NCBI GenBank assembly: GCA_013396995.1 | Contig: VWZP01005794.1 | Span: 2,119,355-2,183,354, forward strand | Direction: 5' to 3' | From: Dicaeum eximium | Taxonomy: Eukaryota > Chordata > Aves > Passeriformes > Dicaeidae | Length of the DNA: 64,000 nt | Shown: positions 26,792-39,121 of the stretch, piece after piece | How the letters are laid out: each line of letters starts with the position of its first letter | Position numbering within the stretch: the first letter of the stretch is position 1 | The notes under the pieces: generated by a model | What the model saw: the letters and a program-made list of their open reading frames with translations, nothing else | What the model was told of the DNA's origin: nothing | Databases searched by the model: none | Translations under genes and position numbers: made by a program

Positions 26792-29007
26792 CAAATCTGC
26801 AAGGCTGTGAACAAAAAGTTATTCCTCCAAATCCCGTTTGGCTGTAAAACTGAACAAACAAAAATGCCAACTCTGCTGAGTCACATTGCATGGCTTGTTT
26901 CAGGAAAGTACTTGGAGAAGAGACAAATTCCTTAAATTCTTTATATAGATGAATTAAAAAAAAAGAAATCCTACACAATTTTAGTATTATAGAAGTTTTG
27001 ATCTTGTTTGTTTATCAAACTATTTCAGCTTCAAGAGAACATATTTTAACTTAAAAAATAAATGTCCAGTTAGAATGACTAGAGCATTTTGAGCAGGAGA
27101 GGCAAAGCTAGTCTCTTTCTATTCAGTAGGACTGGAGTTTGCTTATTTTGGTTGTGGGTGGGGCTTTTTGTTGTTTTTTGGGGGTTTGTTTGGTTTGGTT
27201 TGATTTTTNNNNNNNNNNNNNNNNNNNNNNNNNNNNNNNNNNNNNNNNNNNNNNNNNNNNNNNNNGTGGGGCGGGTTTAAGCCACCTCCAACACTCATCT
27301 ATGCGATTTTTAGATCACGCTGCACATCTGGCCTGGTTCCAGCTATGACTGAATTAAATTTCTTCATAGTAGCTAGAATGGGGTTTTGAAATGGTGATGA
27401 AAACAGTTTTGATAACACAGGGATGTTTCAGAAATTGCTGAGCAGAGCTTACACAGTGTCAAGGCTTTTCTGTCCTGTCAACGACCAGGCTGGAAATGCA
27501 CAAGATGTTCGGAGGGAACACAGCTGGGACACCTGACCCCAGCTGACCAAAGGATTATTCTGTACCATATGGTGTCATGCTCAGCAATCAAATGGGTTGG
27601 AGTCTGGCTAGGGCTGCCATTGCTCAGAGATGTTTGGAGTGATGGCATTTGTCTTCCCCAGTAACCATTGATGTGATGGAGCTCTGCTTTTTGGAGATGT
27701 CTGAACACTTGTCTGCTAATAGGAAGCAGTGAATGAAATCCTTACTTTGATTTGCTTGCACATGCAGCTTTTGGTTTAACTATTAAACCTTGTTTATCTC
27801 AACCCACAGTTTTTTTCACTTTTACCCTTCTAATTCTCTCCCTCATTCCACTTTGGGGCTGGTGAGCGAGTGGCTATGTGGATCTCAGCTGCCCCCTGGG
27901 GCTAAATCACAACAATAACCTGAATACTTATTCAGATGAGGCAATGACTGCACTGAAATAATTGTGACATTTCAAAAAACTCTTGAAGTGTTTTTCACAA
28001 GTTAATATTAGTCATATGAATACACATCAATGAAGACAGACAAGAAAGAACATGAAACGTGATATTAATATCAGCACAGTTGGGATGATGATCTCTCATC
28101 CCAAAATCTCTGGATGTAGCAGTGGCACCAAATCACGGTAGTAAATTCTTTAGGCTACACAGAAAGAGAAACAGTCCTGTTACAACACTGACTTTCCACT
28201 TCTGTTTTCCATACTGGAATGTGCTGTTCTGATTTAGGACTGGCACCTCAAAGTAGCAGAGGACCAACTCCTTAATATTACTCTCTAGTAAGCCCACTTT
28301 TACCAAAACATTTTCCTTTTGTATTTGTGATCTCAAATAGTAGCAGAAGTAAGAAATTTGTGGAGGGAGGCTACAAGTCCACTAAATCATGACATGGTAT
28401 GAACCACCAACAGGGTGTTTGTTACTGATTTATGTACCAAGGACAAAGATCACAGTAGCTCTTACGTGGATCAGTAAGTCACCAGAAGGCACAAAATAAT
28501 CCCTTCCAGAATCAGAGGCAGCCAAAACGACAGTTCCAAGAACTTATCTTAAAACATGTAATTACTTTTGCAAGGGCTACTAGCCACAGGAAGGATGTCT
28601 TTCCCTCATTAAGGATTGAGCTGAAAAGATTGAGGCTGTGTGAAAGCTGGAAAACAGAACACAGCTGACATAGCTTACAAATCAACTAACATAATGGTCA
28701 TAGCATAACATAAAAGTCATTCTTCCTTTAGATACAAAATTCATGGGTTGATAATGAGACCTACAACATTTAATCTAATGTTTTTGGACAATTCAAGTGG
28801 AGCATATTCCATCCCAATTTTCAGTACAGTACTTTTTTTTCTACAAAAGAACTTCCTAGACTTTCTTATTGAGAAATTTCTGCCCTTGGACATTTTAAGG
28901 AAATAGCATTCCAGATTTCTGACTCCTGGTCTTTTGAATATTGCTGAAATTCAACATTTAAGTGAAAGCGGTTTCACTTCTTTAACCCATTCATATACTT
29001 GAGAACA
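26792..29007. repeat. Tandem duplication, copy 2, containing a 57-N gap
   Basis: This copy matches 24613-26790. It is 38 bp longer only because the T/G homopolymer is replaced by 57 N (27209-27265). The sequence after 29007 continues into unique DNA, so the true locus is probably one copy. Confidence 0.95.
27209..27265. other. Assembly gap of 57 N
   Basis: The gap lies at the poly-T/poly-G run that is fully written out in copy 1. The 19 bases between the same flanks in copy 1 suggest that the real missing length is about 19, not 57. Confidence 0.98.
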
Positions 29008-30085
29008 TAAGCAGACTATTCTACCTATCTCTCCTCACAAACACAGAATTTCATTTTTCAGAAGTTTTCTGAAGACATGTAGATTTAAAATAATTTTCTT
29101 TAGCTGATATTGTTAGAACTCTTTTGATATCTAAATCATTGATATTCTAGATTACATAGCAGAGGTCTTACAGAACAGGTTCACAGCCCTGTTAGATCTC
29201 TTCTGCCCTGAGATTTTGCTGCTATAATTATGGCACGGTGTGATACATGAAATATCAGGGGGTTTTTTTAACTACATTATGATTTCTTTCCTGTATGTCA
29301 TCATTAACAGTCATTCATATAATATCATTACAAAAAGACGATATTTTAAAGAAAAGTTGCTAAAGAAAGAAAAAAACACAAACATTTTCCTTTGTAAGGA
29401 CTGCAGTTGACAAAGGAAACCTATACCTAAATTCATTCTCAGAAAACAATTACTTCCTCTAGAGAGGTACTACTACAATTTCAGCCTTAAAAAAAGTCTT
29501 TTTTCAGTTTCTGCTTTCACTATTTAAAGTTTTTGGTTTAGTTCATTGTGTGCATACACCAGCACATTTAGTAAAATGTTCAAAAAACATCTCAGTTTGA
29601 AAAGAACAGACTACCAAAATAGAAGGAGGTATTTAACTAAAAATAGAAATATATCAGCCTTTTAAAAGGTCTTATGGCAACTTACACTAACAGAAAAAAC
29701 TGTCAATATTACATTTACAATAGCAACAGCTTTTGCTACAGCATTAATGTTAGTTATGTTTTCTTACCAAAGAAAAGCTAAGAAAAAGGCAGTTTATGCC
29801 TTAAACATTTAAAAATATTAAACTCATAGAATTTACACTGCTTCTTTCTCCAAAAACCACAGCAGAATAGAAAGTATTTACAGGTTTTGGGGTGACAAAC
29901 TTAATCCTTCCCAAAACCTACACAAGAGAATATAGAACATACTGCCTAACTCTCAATTTCACCGTTAGATACTCATTAGAATCATTTGGATCTTTCTGAG
30001 CTGGATACATTAATCCACTGATGTTCATATGTCATTCACAGTTTCACATCACTGGAACAATCAAAATTGTTCCAATGATTGAATC
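29008..30085. other. Plain intronic DNA
   Basis: No gene or clear repeat was seen. A short hairpin (TGGAACAAT / ATTGTTCCA, 4-nt loop) lies near 30054-30075, just before a CR1 tail. Confidence 0.55.
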
Positions 30086-30089
30086 TGCT

Positions 30090-30178
30090 AACAGAAAGGT
30101 TCCCTGCCCTTGGTGGTGGTGGGGTTTCAAGATAAATTATTTTTACAGTTTCTTCCAATCTTCTATGATTCTATAAAA
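30090..30178 (+). mobile_element. CR1 LINE 3' tail, sense
   Basis: The stretch GAAAGGTTCCCTGCCCTTGG ... TTCTTCCAATCTTCTATGATTCTAT follows the last ~90 bp of CR1, including the diagnostic TTCTATGATTCTAT end. It is a very short 5'-truncated, diverged copy. Confidence 0.75.
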
Positions 30179-30755
30179 ATTAAATATTGTCTAATAGATA
30201 AAAGAGCACCCATGACTAAACCACAGAGATTAACTGGCAATGGTTGAAGATTCAGGAGACTACTCATCTCACACTGAATAGCAGGGAATCATTACACATG
30301 CAAGTTGCATAAAGTTAGTGTTTTCTTGCCAATTTAGCTTCCTACTGAGAACTTGAAATATTTGCCTCAGATTATTCATTGGATTATTCATCCATTCCCA
30401 AAGAGTAACTACTTTCATCATTGTATTACAGTTTGTTGAGAGAACTCCACAGCCATTAACCAGACTCATGGACAAGTAGGAAGCAGTTCAAGCACTGACC
30501 AAATGTCAAGCAGAATTTTACTCTTAAAATTGAGTGCAGAAATGGTACTCTGGTACTTGAGGGAGGGAAATAAGCAAAACCCAAAAACATTAGCTTGAGT
30601 CCAGAAGTCCATTATCTTCACTGGGGTCCATGTTGACTGGAAAAAATCACAGTGTTGGGAAAATTACCTTGGCAAACTCACAGAATCATACTAAGTTGTT
30701 GGGGAAATTTTTCAGGTTTTTTGTTTATTTTATATAGCCAAAAGTATTGAACCAT

Positions 30756-30845
30756 AAAAAAACAGACAAACACAAAAAAAAAAAAAAACAAAAAAAAAAA
30801 AAAAAAAAAACCACAAAGAAACACAAACCAAAAACAAATCAAAAC
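30756..30845. repeat. A-rich low-complexity tract
   Basis: Nearly pure A with scattered C (ACACAAAAAAAA, then ACAAAAAAAA) is followed by CCACAAAGAAACACAAACC. Lysine-rich frames across it are by-products of the repeat. There is no retrogene body upstream. Confidence 0.9.
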
Positions 30846-31307
30846 AATACCCCACCAAGTAACAGATCTCAAGAAGAAGAAGAGAACTCAAGAGAACAGA
30901 ACTCAAGAAGAATAAGACCTGCAAGAGGTGAAAAAAACCAGAAAATTTCTTCAAAGACTATACACCATGGAAGTGCATCACTGCTTTCTGCTGTTGATGT
31001 CAAAAGGGATTTAAAAAGAAGCTTTGGGAAGGTTCATAAGGGAGGATGAGGTGACTGACAGTATAAATGTTAATGCTGGGTGTGAGCAGAAAACTTTGAG
31101 AAATCAAAGAACAAAAGAAAAAAGGAAATATGGCCTGCAGGCAAGTAGAATAGAAGGACTTTCTTCGTGAGCAAGAACGGCTTTCTTCTTTGGCAAGGAA
31201 GAGCTGCTGCTGTAGAACAAAGGTCAAGGAAAGGTATCAACAAACACCAAGCCCAGTATATCTGGCTTGTTGTTTAAACCCTGTTCCCTGACTCTACACT
31301 ACAAAAT

Positions 31308-31475
31308 ATGGTCAGAAACAACAAAAACAACCACATACAACCCCACGCAAAAAAAAACAACCAAAACAACCAACCCCCAAAGAAAACAAAACAGACAAAC
31401 ACAAACAACCACCCCACTAAACAATTAACAAAAAAAAAAACACCAAAAAACAAACTAACCAAAAAAAACAACGCC
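31308..31475. repeat. A/C-rich low-complexity tract
   Basis: About 165 bp almost free of T and G on the plus strand, composed of irregular ACAAAA, CAACCA and CCCCAAA units. The minus strand is G/T-rich, so the CSMD1 transcript would carry a long U/G-rich stretch here. Confidence 0.9.
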
Positions 31476-34400
31476 TTAAAATGAACCAATATTGTTGGCC
31501 TTCAAGGGCATCTTGAGGTTTAGCAGCAGATACTAGTGTATACACATAACTAAAACCCATGATGTTTCATTTTCTGTTGATGACTAGGAACACACTGTGT
31601 TTTGTACTTTCACTAATTTTTTTTCCACTTGACAGCTGGATTCCCTGAATGGCAGACCATGTTACTTTAATAGAAGAGAGACCATCAAATTATAAATATG
31701 CATAGCAGTTCAGATACTGCTGTAATTTAAAGAGCATTTGTCTCTATTGCCAAATATAAGCAAGTTTTCTGTATGGGAGGAATACTTCTGACTTTCCAAA
31801 GCAAACTACGACAATGAAACAGAAATGCTGATTTTTAAAATGCTGTATGTAGCCCTCAAAGCACCTTTTTAAAAAAGGGCTTGTCAACTTCATTCTAGAA
31901 AAGTAGGAATTAAAATGATTTTACCAGGAAATTAAGCAAAATTGCACAAGGCCAAGTACTTTGTTTTCTCTGCAAAGCCTAAACCTATTTCCTATAATGT
32001 AAAACACTGCAATTATAAAAAAAAATTACATATTACAGAAAGAGGAGCTATCACTCAATTCTCCAATTCCATTGCTAAAAAATTATGTTTATATATGAAA
32101 CTGATTGTAATGGTAAATAAGTCATTCAACGGTTTAAGGTGACTGATGCTATAAACTGAACTTACTACTTCTGAAGTTCATAGTTCTTTTCACTGATATA
32201 ATCATATGTTTGGAACCTCCACAGATAATTTTATTTCTAGAAAATAAGAACAGTTCAAGTTTCCACCAGTACCAGAACTTTGAGAGCTTATGTGATCACT
32301 GAGAAAAATTAAAGTAGTATTAGTTAAAAATATTAGAGAATCTCAGAAACACATAAAAATCTGGTGAAAAAATGATCCATTAAAGAAACCTACATTTCAG
32401 CCTAATAATTCAGTAACTGCCCAACTACATCAGTGTCTCATTAAACTCTCTGGTCTACTGCCACAAAGATCTAATTTAGTTAATGTTAATATCCACATGG
32501 TATAAGGTTGACAGCAGGCTAAGTCACCAATCTTCAATGGCTTACAGTGCCATAATGTGATTTCACTAGCTTCATTCTTATTTCTCCATTTTAAAAATAC
32601 AAAGCATCCAGTTATGTCATTGCTGCACAAGAACTGAGAATATGGAGGATATACTTAGTAAAAGGCACATAAATGGAGAATATACTTAGTAAAAGGCACA
32701 GGTCAGAATCTTAGTCCAGGGATGGGGATGTAATGTTCCTTCTCTGCTAGGGATACCAAGTATGGGTGTAACTTCAGAGGCCATTCGATCACCACTGAAG
32801 TGGTTCACTTGCCTTGTTTCCTGGTTTAGTGTCCTACTGAGTTTTTCACACTCTGCATCCTGAACCCATAATATCCCAAAATCTCAGCTGGCAGCAGCAT
32901 TCAGCAGCACTTCAGCGCTCCCCTTGCTTCCAACTGGACAGTGACCCACTTAAGAGAAGAATGAAAGAGCTGGCCAAAACCAGGGATAGTCATATAGTTT
33001 AGGAAGGCAAACTAGCCAGGGATGGGTAGCTGTCAGAATGATTAGAAAGACTTCTACTGACTGGTCTGTATTCCCCTGTCCTAGAGCAACTGAACACCTG
33101 TCTTAGAATCACATATGACACAAAAGCCAGAAGCTGTTACTATTAAAAACAGGTAGTTAAAGGAACAGTTTTGGAAGTTCTTAAACTATGGAGCAAATCA
33201 GCTGGCCATTGCAGCAGAAATCACTCCAAGCCTTCACAAAAAAACACCTAACCCCTCACTGCTACAATTCCTCCTAGAACCATCAGCACCCAGTGCCTGT
33301 CTCTACACTGAAATGCTGTCACTTGAGTGACAGTCACCACTTTTTCCAGAGCTGGATGTCACATTTCAAAATCAGTTTAAAGTTCATTGACAATGCCAGG
33401 TTTAGAGTCCTAAATCTGAAAGGGGGCAGTGTTGTTTAACCACAAAATGGTGCTGTCTGTCACTGCTAATTACAGCTCTTCCTGCTGGGGTTTTTACAAG
33501 AAAGTAGGCCAGAAGGAAGTGTCATTATATTACAGCCTGTAGCTCCATGCATGTGTTCCTAAGTTGACAGTCAAGAGATGTCCTTTAGCCTTTTTCACTG
33601 TGCTTTTCAATGTGAAAAACAAACTGCTCAGATTGCATAAAAGGATGAAATATGCTATTGCATGCATCTCATAGAAGAGAATAATAGAGGTGCATAGAAA
33701 GCAGCTTCCTATTGAGGCAACAAAATAGTTCCTGGTGTGTTCATGATTTCTGATGTTCCTTTTCAATTTACCTAGTAAAGCTTATAAAGACTATGGCAAT
33801 GAAACTTAGTCTTCTCACAGCCCCCATATTAGCTAAAAAATAAGAGACTGATTAGCTGATTTACCAGGTGATAAGGCTCTGAGGGACAAAGGAAGGGGGA
33901 TATAGCTACCAAGGAGAGACATACTTTGAGCTACCTACCCAATGAGAAAAAGCTCAAAACAAAAAAGTTTGAGCTACTCATGACACCTCCTTTGTCCCTG
34001 TCTTTCACACCTATGTAATCCCTTCAATATGCATATCGAGTTCAAGAAGAGACTTTAAAAAACACTATCATTTCAAAACACTAATGAGACATGAAAGAAA
34101 GATACGTATCATTATGGAGCAGACTTTGTCACTGTCAAGAAAGGAGGGTAAAGTTTCAAAAGTCCTCAAAAAACATGATCAAAGCTCACCAAGAATCTGA
34201 AGGTACCTGTGGTCTCTAAGGTACTGTGACTTTCTCTAAAGTGGTGACCAGTGTAATGGATTTACACACTTGCAAATTCTCTTCCTAGTAAAGAGCTACC
34301 ATCAAACCATACTACTTTCTACATTTAGTTCCACATCAACTACATCAATAAAAAGCATTTCAGGCACTTAACTGATTGTAGGCAAATTTTTCAGAATAAA

Positions 34401-35326
34401 GACTATCAGTCAAAGATTAAATCCATGAAACCATAGGATAAATCACTTGGAGTTTGAGAAGTAATCTGAAACAAATTCTACAACTTTAAGTATAAGAAGC
34501 CCTGCATTTTCCATGAATAAAAAAAACAGCAGTAAAAAAATCTAAACACACACAAAAACCCAAAAAAACCAAAGCAACGCCACACACTCAGTTTGAAATA
34601 ATCCTGAATTACCCCCTTATAATCCAACAAGCAAGTGACTTAATATTACTGTACCTGTTAACTTTCCCCAACGAAGGCTTCAGTTCTCATAAAAGCATTT
34701 CCTTAATACTTTGAGTTATATAAAAGGTATCATTCCAGTTTAATTAGCATAATTATTGGTAGACGCAATAAATGCTTGGCCTTATTTCTAAGAAGAACTG
34801 AGTAATCACTGCAGTCTTACACCTTCTAACTTTCCACAGAGTAAGTTTCAACTCGTTTTTTTTGTTTGTTTTTAATTTTATATATACATGTATTTTTGTT
34901 GTCGTCTTTTTAATTTTCCACAATGAGAAGATTAGTGATTCATTTTCAAGACAAGTTAGGATCCATATCTCCTCTAATTTTTATCATTATAGCCCTTAAG
35001 TTAGACATTGCCTAAAGATGCTTCCAAAAAAATCATTTAGGAAATAATAAGAAAACCATTTAAATTAATCAATCTCTGAATCCAGCTTTGGAAGCCTGAC
35101 AAATTTTGTTTAAAAAATCCATCAGAAATTGCAGTATCAGTTTAAATTAAATTTAGAATTCAAAACTATGGCCATGATAAAGGAGCATTTTAAATATGCT
35201 ACAAAATAAACTCCACGGTTAATGCAATAACAGCCTATTACTCAAATCCAAAACAGAATTGAAACACCACATTTCCACAAGAAAAACATGTATTAAGTAC
35301 AGTGAACACCCAGCAAGAGTTTTTAC
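31476..35326. other. Plain intronic DNA next to the CSMD1 exon
   Basis: No further exon or recognisable transposon was seen. It holds a 31-bp tandem duplication at 32642-32703 and a short palindrome around 33316-33333 (CTGTCACT / AGTGACAG). Confidence 0.55.
32642..32703. repeat. 31-bp tandem duplication
   Basis: Two adjacent copies of ATGGAG(G/A)ATATACTTAG followed by TAAAAGGCACA, with period 31 and one or two differences. It is a recent local duplication. Confidence 0.85.
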
Positions 35327-35439
35327 CTTCATAGATGGCTTTGAAGCCTTGGGCACTGACAGCAAAATCTGTGGTGAAACAGAGGGTGAGGATAGATCCT
35401 GTGCTCACAATAGATGATGGAAGCTGAAATCCAGATAAC
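35327..35439 (-). CDS. CSMD1: CSMD1 internal exon, C-terminal part of first CUB domain
   Basis: CSMD1 is a large type I membrane protein built of alternating CUB and Sushi domains, expressed mainly in brain and described as a complement regulator. On the minus strand, a pyrimidine-rich tract ending TTTTTATTGCACAG is followed by 113 nt of open frame and then the donor GTAAAA. A possible branch site (TTAGTAAT) lies about 20 nt upstream of the acceptor. The exon starts with the last base of a codon and ends with the first base of the next. It encodes 37 whole codons, beginning LSGFQLPSSIVSTG and containing TTDFAVSAQGFKA, which matches the end of CUB1 (about residues 100-140) of mammalian CSMD1 as I recall it. 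CSMD2 and CSMD3 are less similar. One oddity is Cys in TLCFTTD where I recall Trp. The codons on both sides of the exon fit the CSMD1 exon phase. No other exon of the gene was found in the window. Confidence 0.88.
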
Positions 35440-35459
35440 CTGTGCAATAAAAAGGACAA

Positions 35460-37777
35460 ATTACTAACACTTTCTATAATAAAGCCCTCAGTAGATGTGA
35501 TGAGCATAATGATAAACATCATGTTTTTACATCTGAATTGCAAACACATTATGGGCTTTGCCCTGATGCATCTCTAAACATTCACTGCAAAATTTCAAAC
35601 ATGTCTTTGACCTTTAAAACTCTCCCATGTTAACACATCTATGTGCTCTCCAGAAAACAATGAAAGAAAGACCTGTTTGTACCAACCGAAAGATTTTTTT
35701 TTGTGTTAGGACTCATTTTAAGATGAAGACAGGTAAATTTAGAACACCTAGAAGTAGATACTCAGGCCTTGACTCTCTCAGGGATACTTCCTACAATTAT
35801 ACTATCCTGTCCATCTTCCAGGTGCTGCTTCAGAAAAACCATGGATGTCATATGTTCAGTGTGATAAACATTAACTGACTAGAAAACAAACAAAACCACC
35901 ACACTTCCATTTAAGAGCTTCATTAAAAATTTCCTTACATATCCCCTCTTACTACTAGTCTTACCTTTACACACAAAATGGAATTTTGAATATATAATTA
36001 CTATAAAGCTATAATTACATTGCAATATTGATTGCAAGACAATTTCCCAAAATATGGATATTTTTGAGGGTAAAATTGATTGAAGAAAAATTTTTAAATC
36101 CTATACTGAAACATCACTGAACACAATTTGTTAGACCTGGCTGATACCAGTGAGATGTTTTTTTAATGATTAATTTCTCATGAGTAAGGTATAAGACACC
36201 ATTACTGTCCCACAAAAACAAAACTATACCAGTGGCTTAGCTAATCACTAGTTAATTTCTGTATTGTGCAATAGGGAGATGTGATTGACTATGTATAGGA
36301 TAACCCTACCAGAAAACCAGCTTTTTGTTCAAATTTCACCCTGGAAAAGCTTCTTAGACATTGAAACAGATAATTAAAAAACCTAAATAAACAAACACAA
36401 AAAGATCACCAAAAAAGCCTTTTTAAAAGATCCAAGTGGTTAAGACAATCCACCTCTTATAAAAAAAAAATACAAACAAAACCAAAAGCAAAAAAACACC
36501 TTGTCCTTGAAATTTATGGGACAATTAAGTTATAGTTCATTAATTGGCATCCAGAACTACAGGAGAGAAATAACTGTAAACAAAATACTAATAGATGAGT
36601 GTCTCTGAACTAGATGTTCCTTGCAAAATTAGGTTTATTAAAGACCACTTTCATATATAAAAACACATAAGAGGAACTCCATGCTTCAATTACACCAGTC
36701 AGGTAGTTCCCTATCTCTTGCCAATTTTGATCTTTGGAAAACAAATAGAAGAGTCAGAGATCAAAGCAAGAAGAGCTTTAAATACAGATAAAGGCATACA
36801 GTCAAGGCAACATGAGTCAGCAAAAAGCTTTTTGCAATTTCTTCCTTTCCTTTTAAACAACATTGTCTCCCCTGTGGTAATTAGCTGTTTGCTCTAATCT
36901 TTTTACCTTCTGTGTACTTGTCAACCTAATATTCCTATTCTTTTCCACCTCATTTACTCCAATTCCAGAAATAACCAGGTTGATTTTCCCCTCCGTCTTC
37001 AAACTCCAGAACTACCATAAGGCTTGCCACATCTTATGTTCATGCTTTTGTATGTTCTCTCACCTTCACTAGACGTTGCAGTTTTTAGGGAAATGTGCCT
37101 CTTGTTCTATTTAATAAATTAGAGTGGTTATCTCTTCTGCCCTACATTTGGAGTGTACTCTCTGACAGTTCATTATTAATTTAGGTATGTATTTTCTGAT
37201 CTTACTTACATGTCTTGCTCTTCTCTGAGAAGTGATTCAATGAGTTCTTGTTAGGGGATGGACTTTGGAGTTTTTTTTGATAGCACTACAAGTATTTCCT
37301 GCATCTAACATTTCTTGCTAAATTAGAGGAAACTAGCATGCTTTGTAGGGAAGGAAAGGAAAATCAGCTTGAGTCAGAAGCAACTAGCCTCAACATTTCA
37401 CACTACATGGGAGAACTAAAAAAAAAGACCCCAAAAAAAAATTTATCAGTGCAGAACTACAAAGCTTCTACTGCCTTATTCCTGTTTTCTCCACTTGGTC
37501 TGGATTTGGTTCATATAAATGAACTTATCTGAGCCATGAGTGGACATCCTGAGTTTTGGGTATGATTTCTACACCAGCCTGCTTTGATTCTGTTATAATA
37601 GGTGTCACTCCTGCAATATAGATTCTTAGGAGCCAAATAATTTTTTTTCTATAGCATCCTCCTTGAAATACCAGAAGATCATTCTTTAGGCTGACATTGC
37701 AATTCGCATTAAAGGAAGACAAATACATTTTTTTATACCCTAAGTCAGTGCACTTAAAGGTTTTGTAGACTTACAGA
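35460..37777. other. Plain intronic DNA
   Basis: No coding or repeat feature can be supported, apart from a short A-rich stretch near 36459-36500. Confidence 0.55.
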
Positions 37778-38694
37778 TGTGAGAGACTGGAATGTTAATG
37801 GTTAATGACTTAAAACATTCTTGCCATTTGCGGAGGCAGCAGGGTGCTTTGCCAGGCCAGGTTTGCACACCTACCTACCCAAGGGGGACAAGGAGAGTTA
37901 TATGTGTGCTGGGTGAGCCAGGTAAGGGAGGAGGCAGGTAAGAAGCAGACCCTGCAGAGGCAGGGCAGTGCTCTTTACCATTAATGTTTCACAACTGGCT
38001 CAGTTCTAAAACTGACCCCCATCTACCTTCCCTGAGGAAGGCGTTGGACATTTAGATTCACAGTGGATGTCCATAATTAGGTGTGAATTAGGTATTCAGC
38101 CCTTCTGATGAGGCATAACTTGCCCAACCATGCTGACATGACAGAAAATGTCTTGGAAGGTGTCATAAGCCAGCCACAGAAGCATGCCCAGACTCAGTTC
38201 TGGGGGCTTCCACCACAGGACTGTGCAAGACCCATGGTGCTGCAAAAGTGTAAAATGCCCACCCCCAGGGGTGGTACCTGGGCTTTCCACCTAAAGCTGA
38301 AGTTAAGCTAACCCACTGAGCTCATGCTTCATGGGCTTCCCCCACCTGCAACAGACCAAGATGGCAACCATGACTCTGATCAAGAGGTGGATAATCAAGT
38401 CTCATTACTGGATCTGTGTGCAGTGGTATCTTTTTACTCTTATCCTCTCCTTCTCTCTTTCTTTTCTGTATTTATTTTCTAAAGTGTTCATTTCATTCTT
38501 TTACACTGCTATGTTACTAAAGATAATAACAACCAAAAGGGCTACATACCTGCTTTCCTTTGCAATGCAATTGTTCTAAAATAAACCCTACACATATAAA
38601 CACCAGTCATTCTGTTTTGCTTAACTCTAACCTCCCCCAAAGTTTCTATTAATAAGAAACTGGGTTATCCTCATCTTCTGGGGTGGGTTGTAAC
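37778..38694 (+). mobile_element. Probable solo LTR of an avian endogenous retrovirus
   Basis: The segment begins TGTGAGAGACTGG and carries a polyadenylation signal AATAAA at 38580-38585. It ends in a block (CTTCTGGGGTGGGTTGTAAC) that I associate with ends of old avian LTRs. It is richer in GC and CpG-derived sites than its flanks over the first 550 bp. The final CA is degraded and I could not find target-site duplications, so borders are approximate. There are no gag, pol or env frames. Confidence 0.5.
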
Positions 38695-38849
38695 TATAGG
38701 AAAAGGCAAATATGTAAGGAAACTTCAAGTACGTCAATTTCAAATGTATTTTATCAAGATCTATAAATTGCACTAACCCAAAAACAGTTTACAGCAAAGT
38801 CTTTAATAGCAAAATTAATCAGACTACCCAGGTGCTTTTATGTGTTGGC

Positions 38850-39121
38850 CACCCCTAGCCAGCCGTGCTGTGGTGGAAGGGCAGTGGCAGCAGTGGCGGC
38901 AGCTTCCCCTTCCCGGCACCCCGCATGAGGAGAGGTGTTAAATAGAGCCAGCGCCACGGCGGCTGCTGCTGCCCACACAACGGCGGTGGGGCCGCCTGGC
39001 CGGCAGCGGAAGCACGATGAGTGATTCCCTGATGCAGAACTTAGACAACATTGACTTCTCGGCCCTGCAAGATGTTGCAAAAATCTTTAAATTAGTGGAA
39101 GTTATTAACAATGGTACGTAA
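38850..39121 (+). other. CpG-rich exon-like segment with a 34-codon frame
   Basis: From 38870 to 39017 the DNA is strongly GC-rich, with about a dozen CpG sites (CGGCGG, GCCGCC, CCGGC). This resembles the 5' UTR of a housekeeping gene and is unlike the AT-rich intron. An ATG at 39017 in good start context (A at -3) opens a frame beginning MSDSLMQNLDNIDF and stopping at 39119-39121. A donor-like GTACGTAA lies at 39114, just before the stop, so the frame may be a first coding exon. I do not recognise the protein. LTR-like sequence begins directly afterwards. It could be a captured first exon, a partial retrocopy, or part of the LTR element itself. It is on the strand opposite to CSMD1. Confidence 0.4.

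Larger units (their letters stand above)
1..35326 (-). other. CSMD1: CSMD1 intron, downstream of the exon (partial)
   Basis: This is the intron that follows the recognised exon in transcription, which runs right to left. It starts with the donor GTAAAA at 35326 and continues beyond the left edge. It is AT-rich, with stop codons in all frames, and contains only repeats, listed separately. I looked for the next CSMD1 exon (start of the first Sushi domain) and did not see it. The intron assignment is inferred from the single exon. Confidence 0.8.

Noticed and set aside
30054..30075. Hairpin TGGAACAAT / ATTGTTCCA as a functional site
   Set aside because: Nine-bp arms in AT-rich DNA over 64 kb are not remarkable, and there is no other signal nearby.
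30747..31049. Lysine-rich 100-codon frame
   Set aside because: It is a translation of a poly-A/AAAC tract.
33316..33333. Palindrome CTGTCACT / AGTGACAG
   Set aside because: It is short enough to occur by chance and lacks supporting context.
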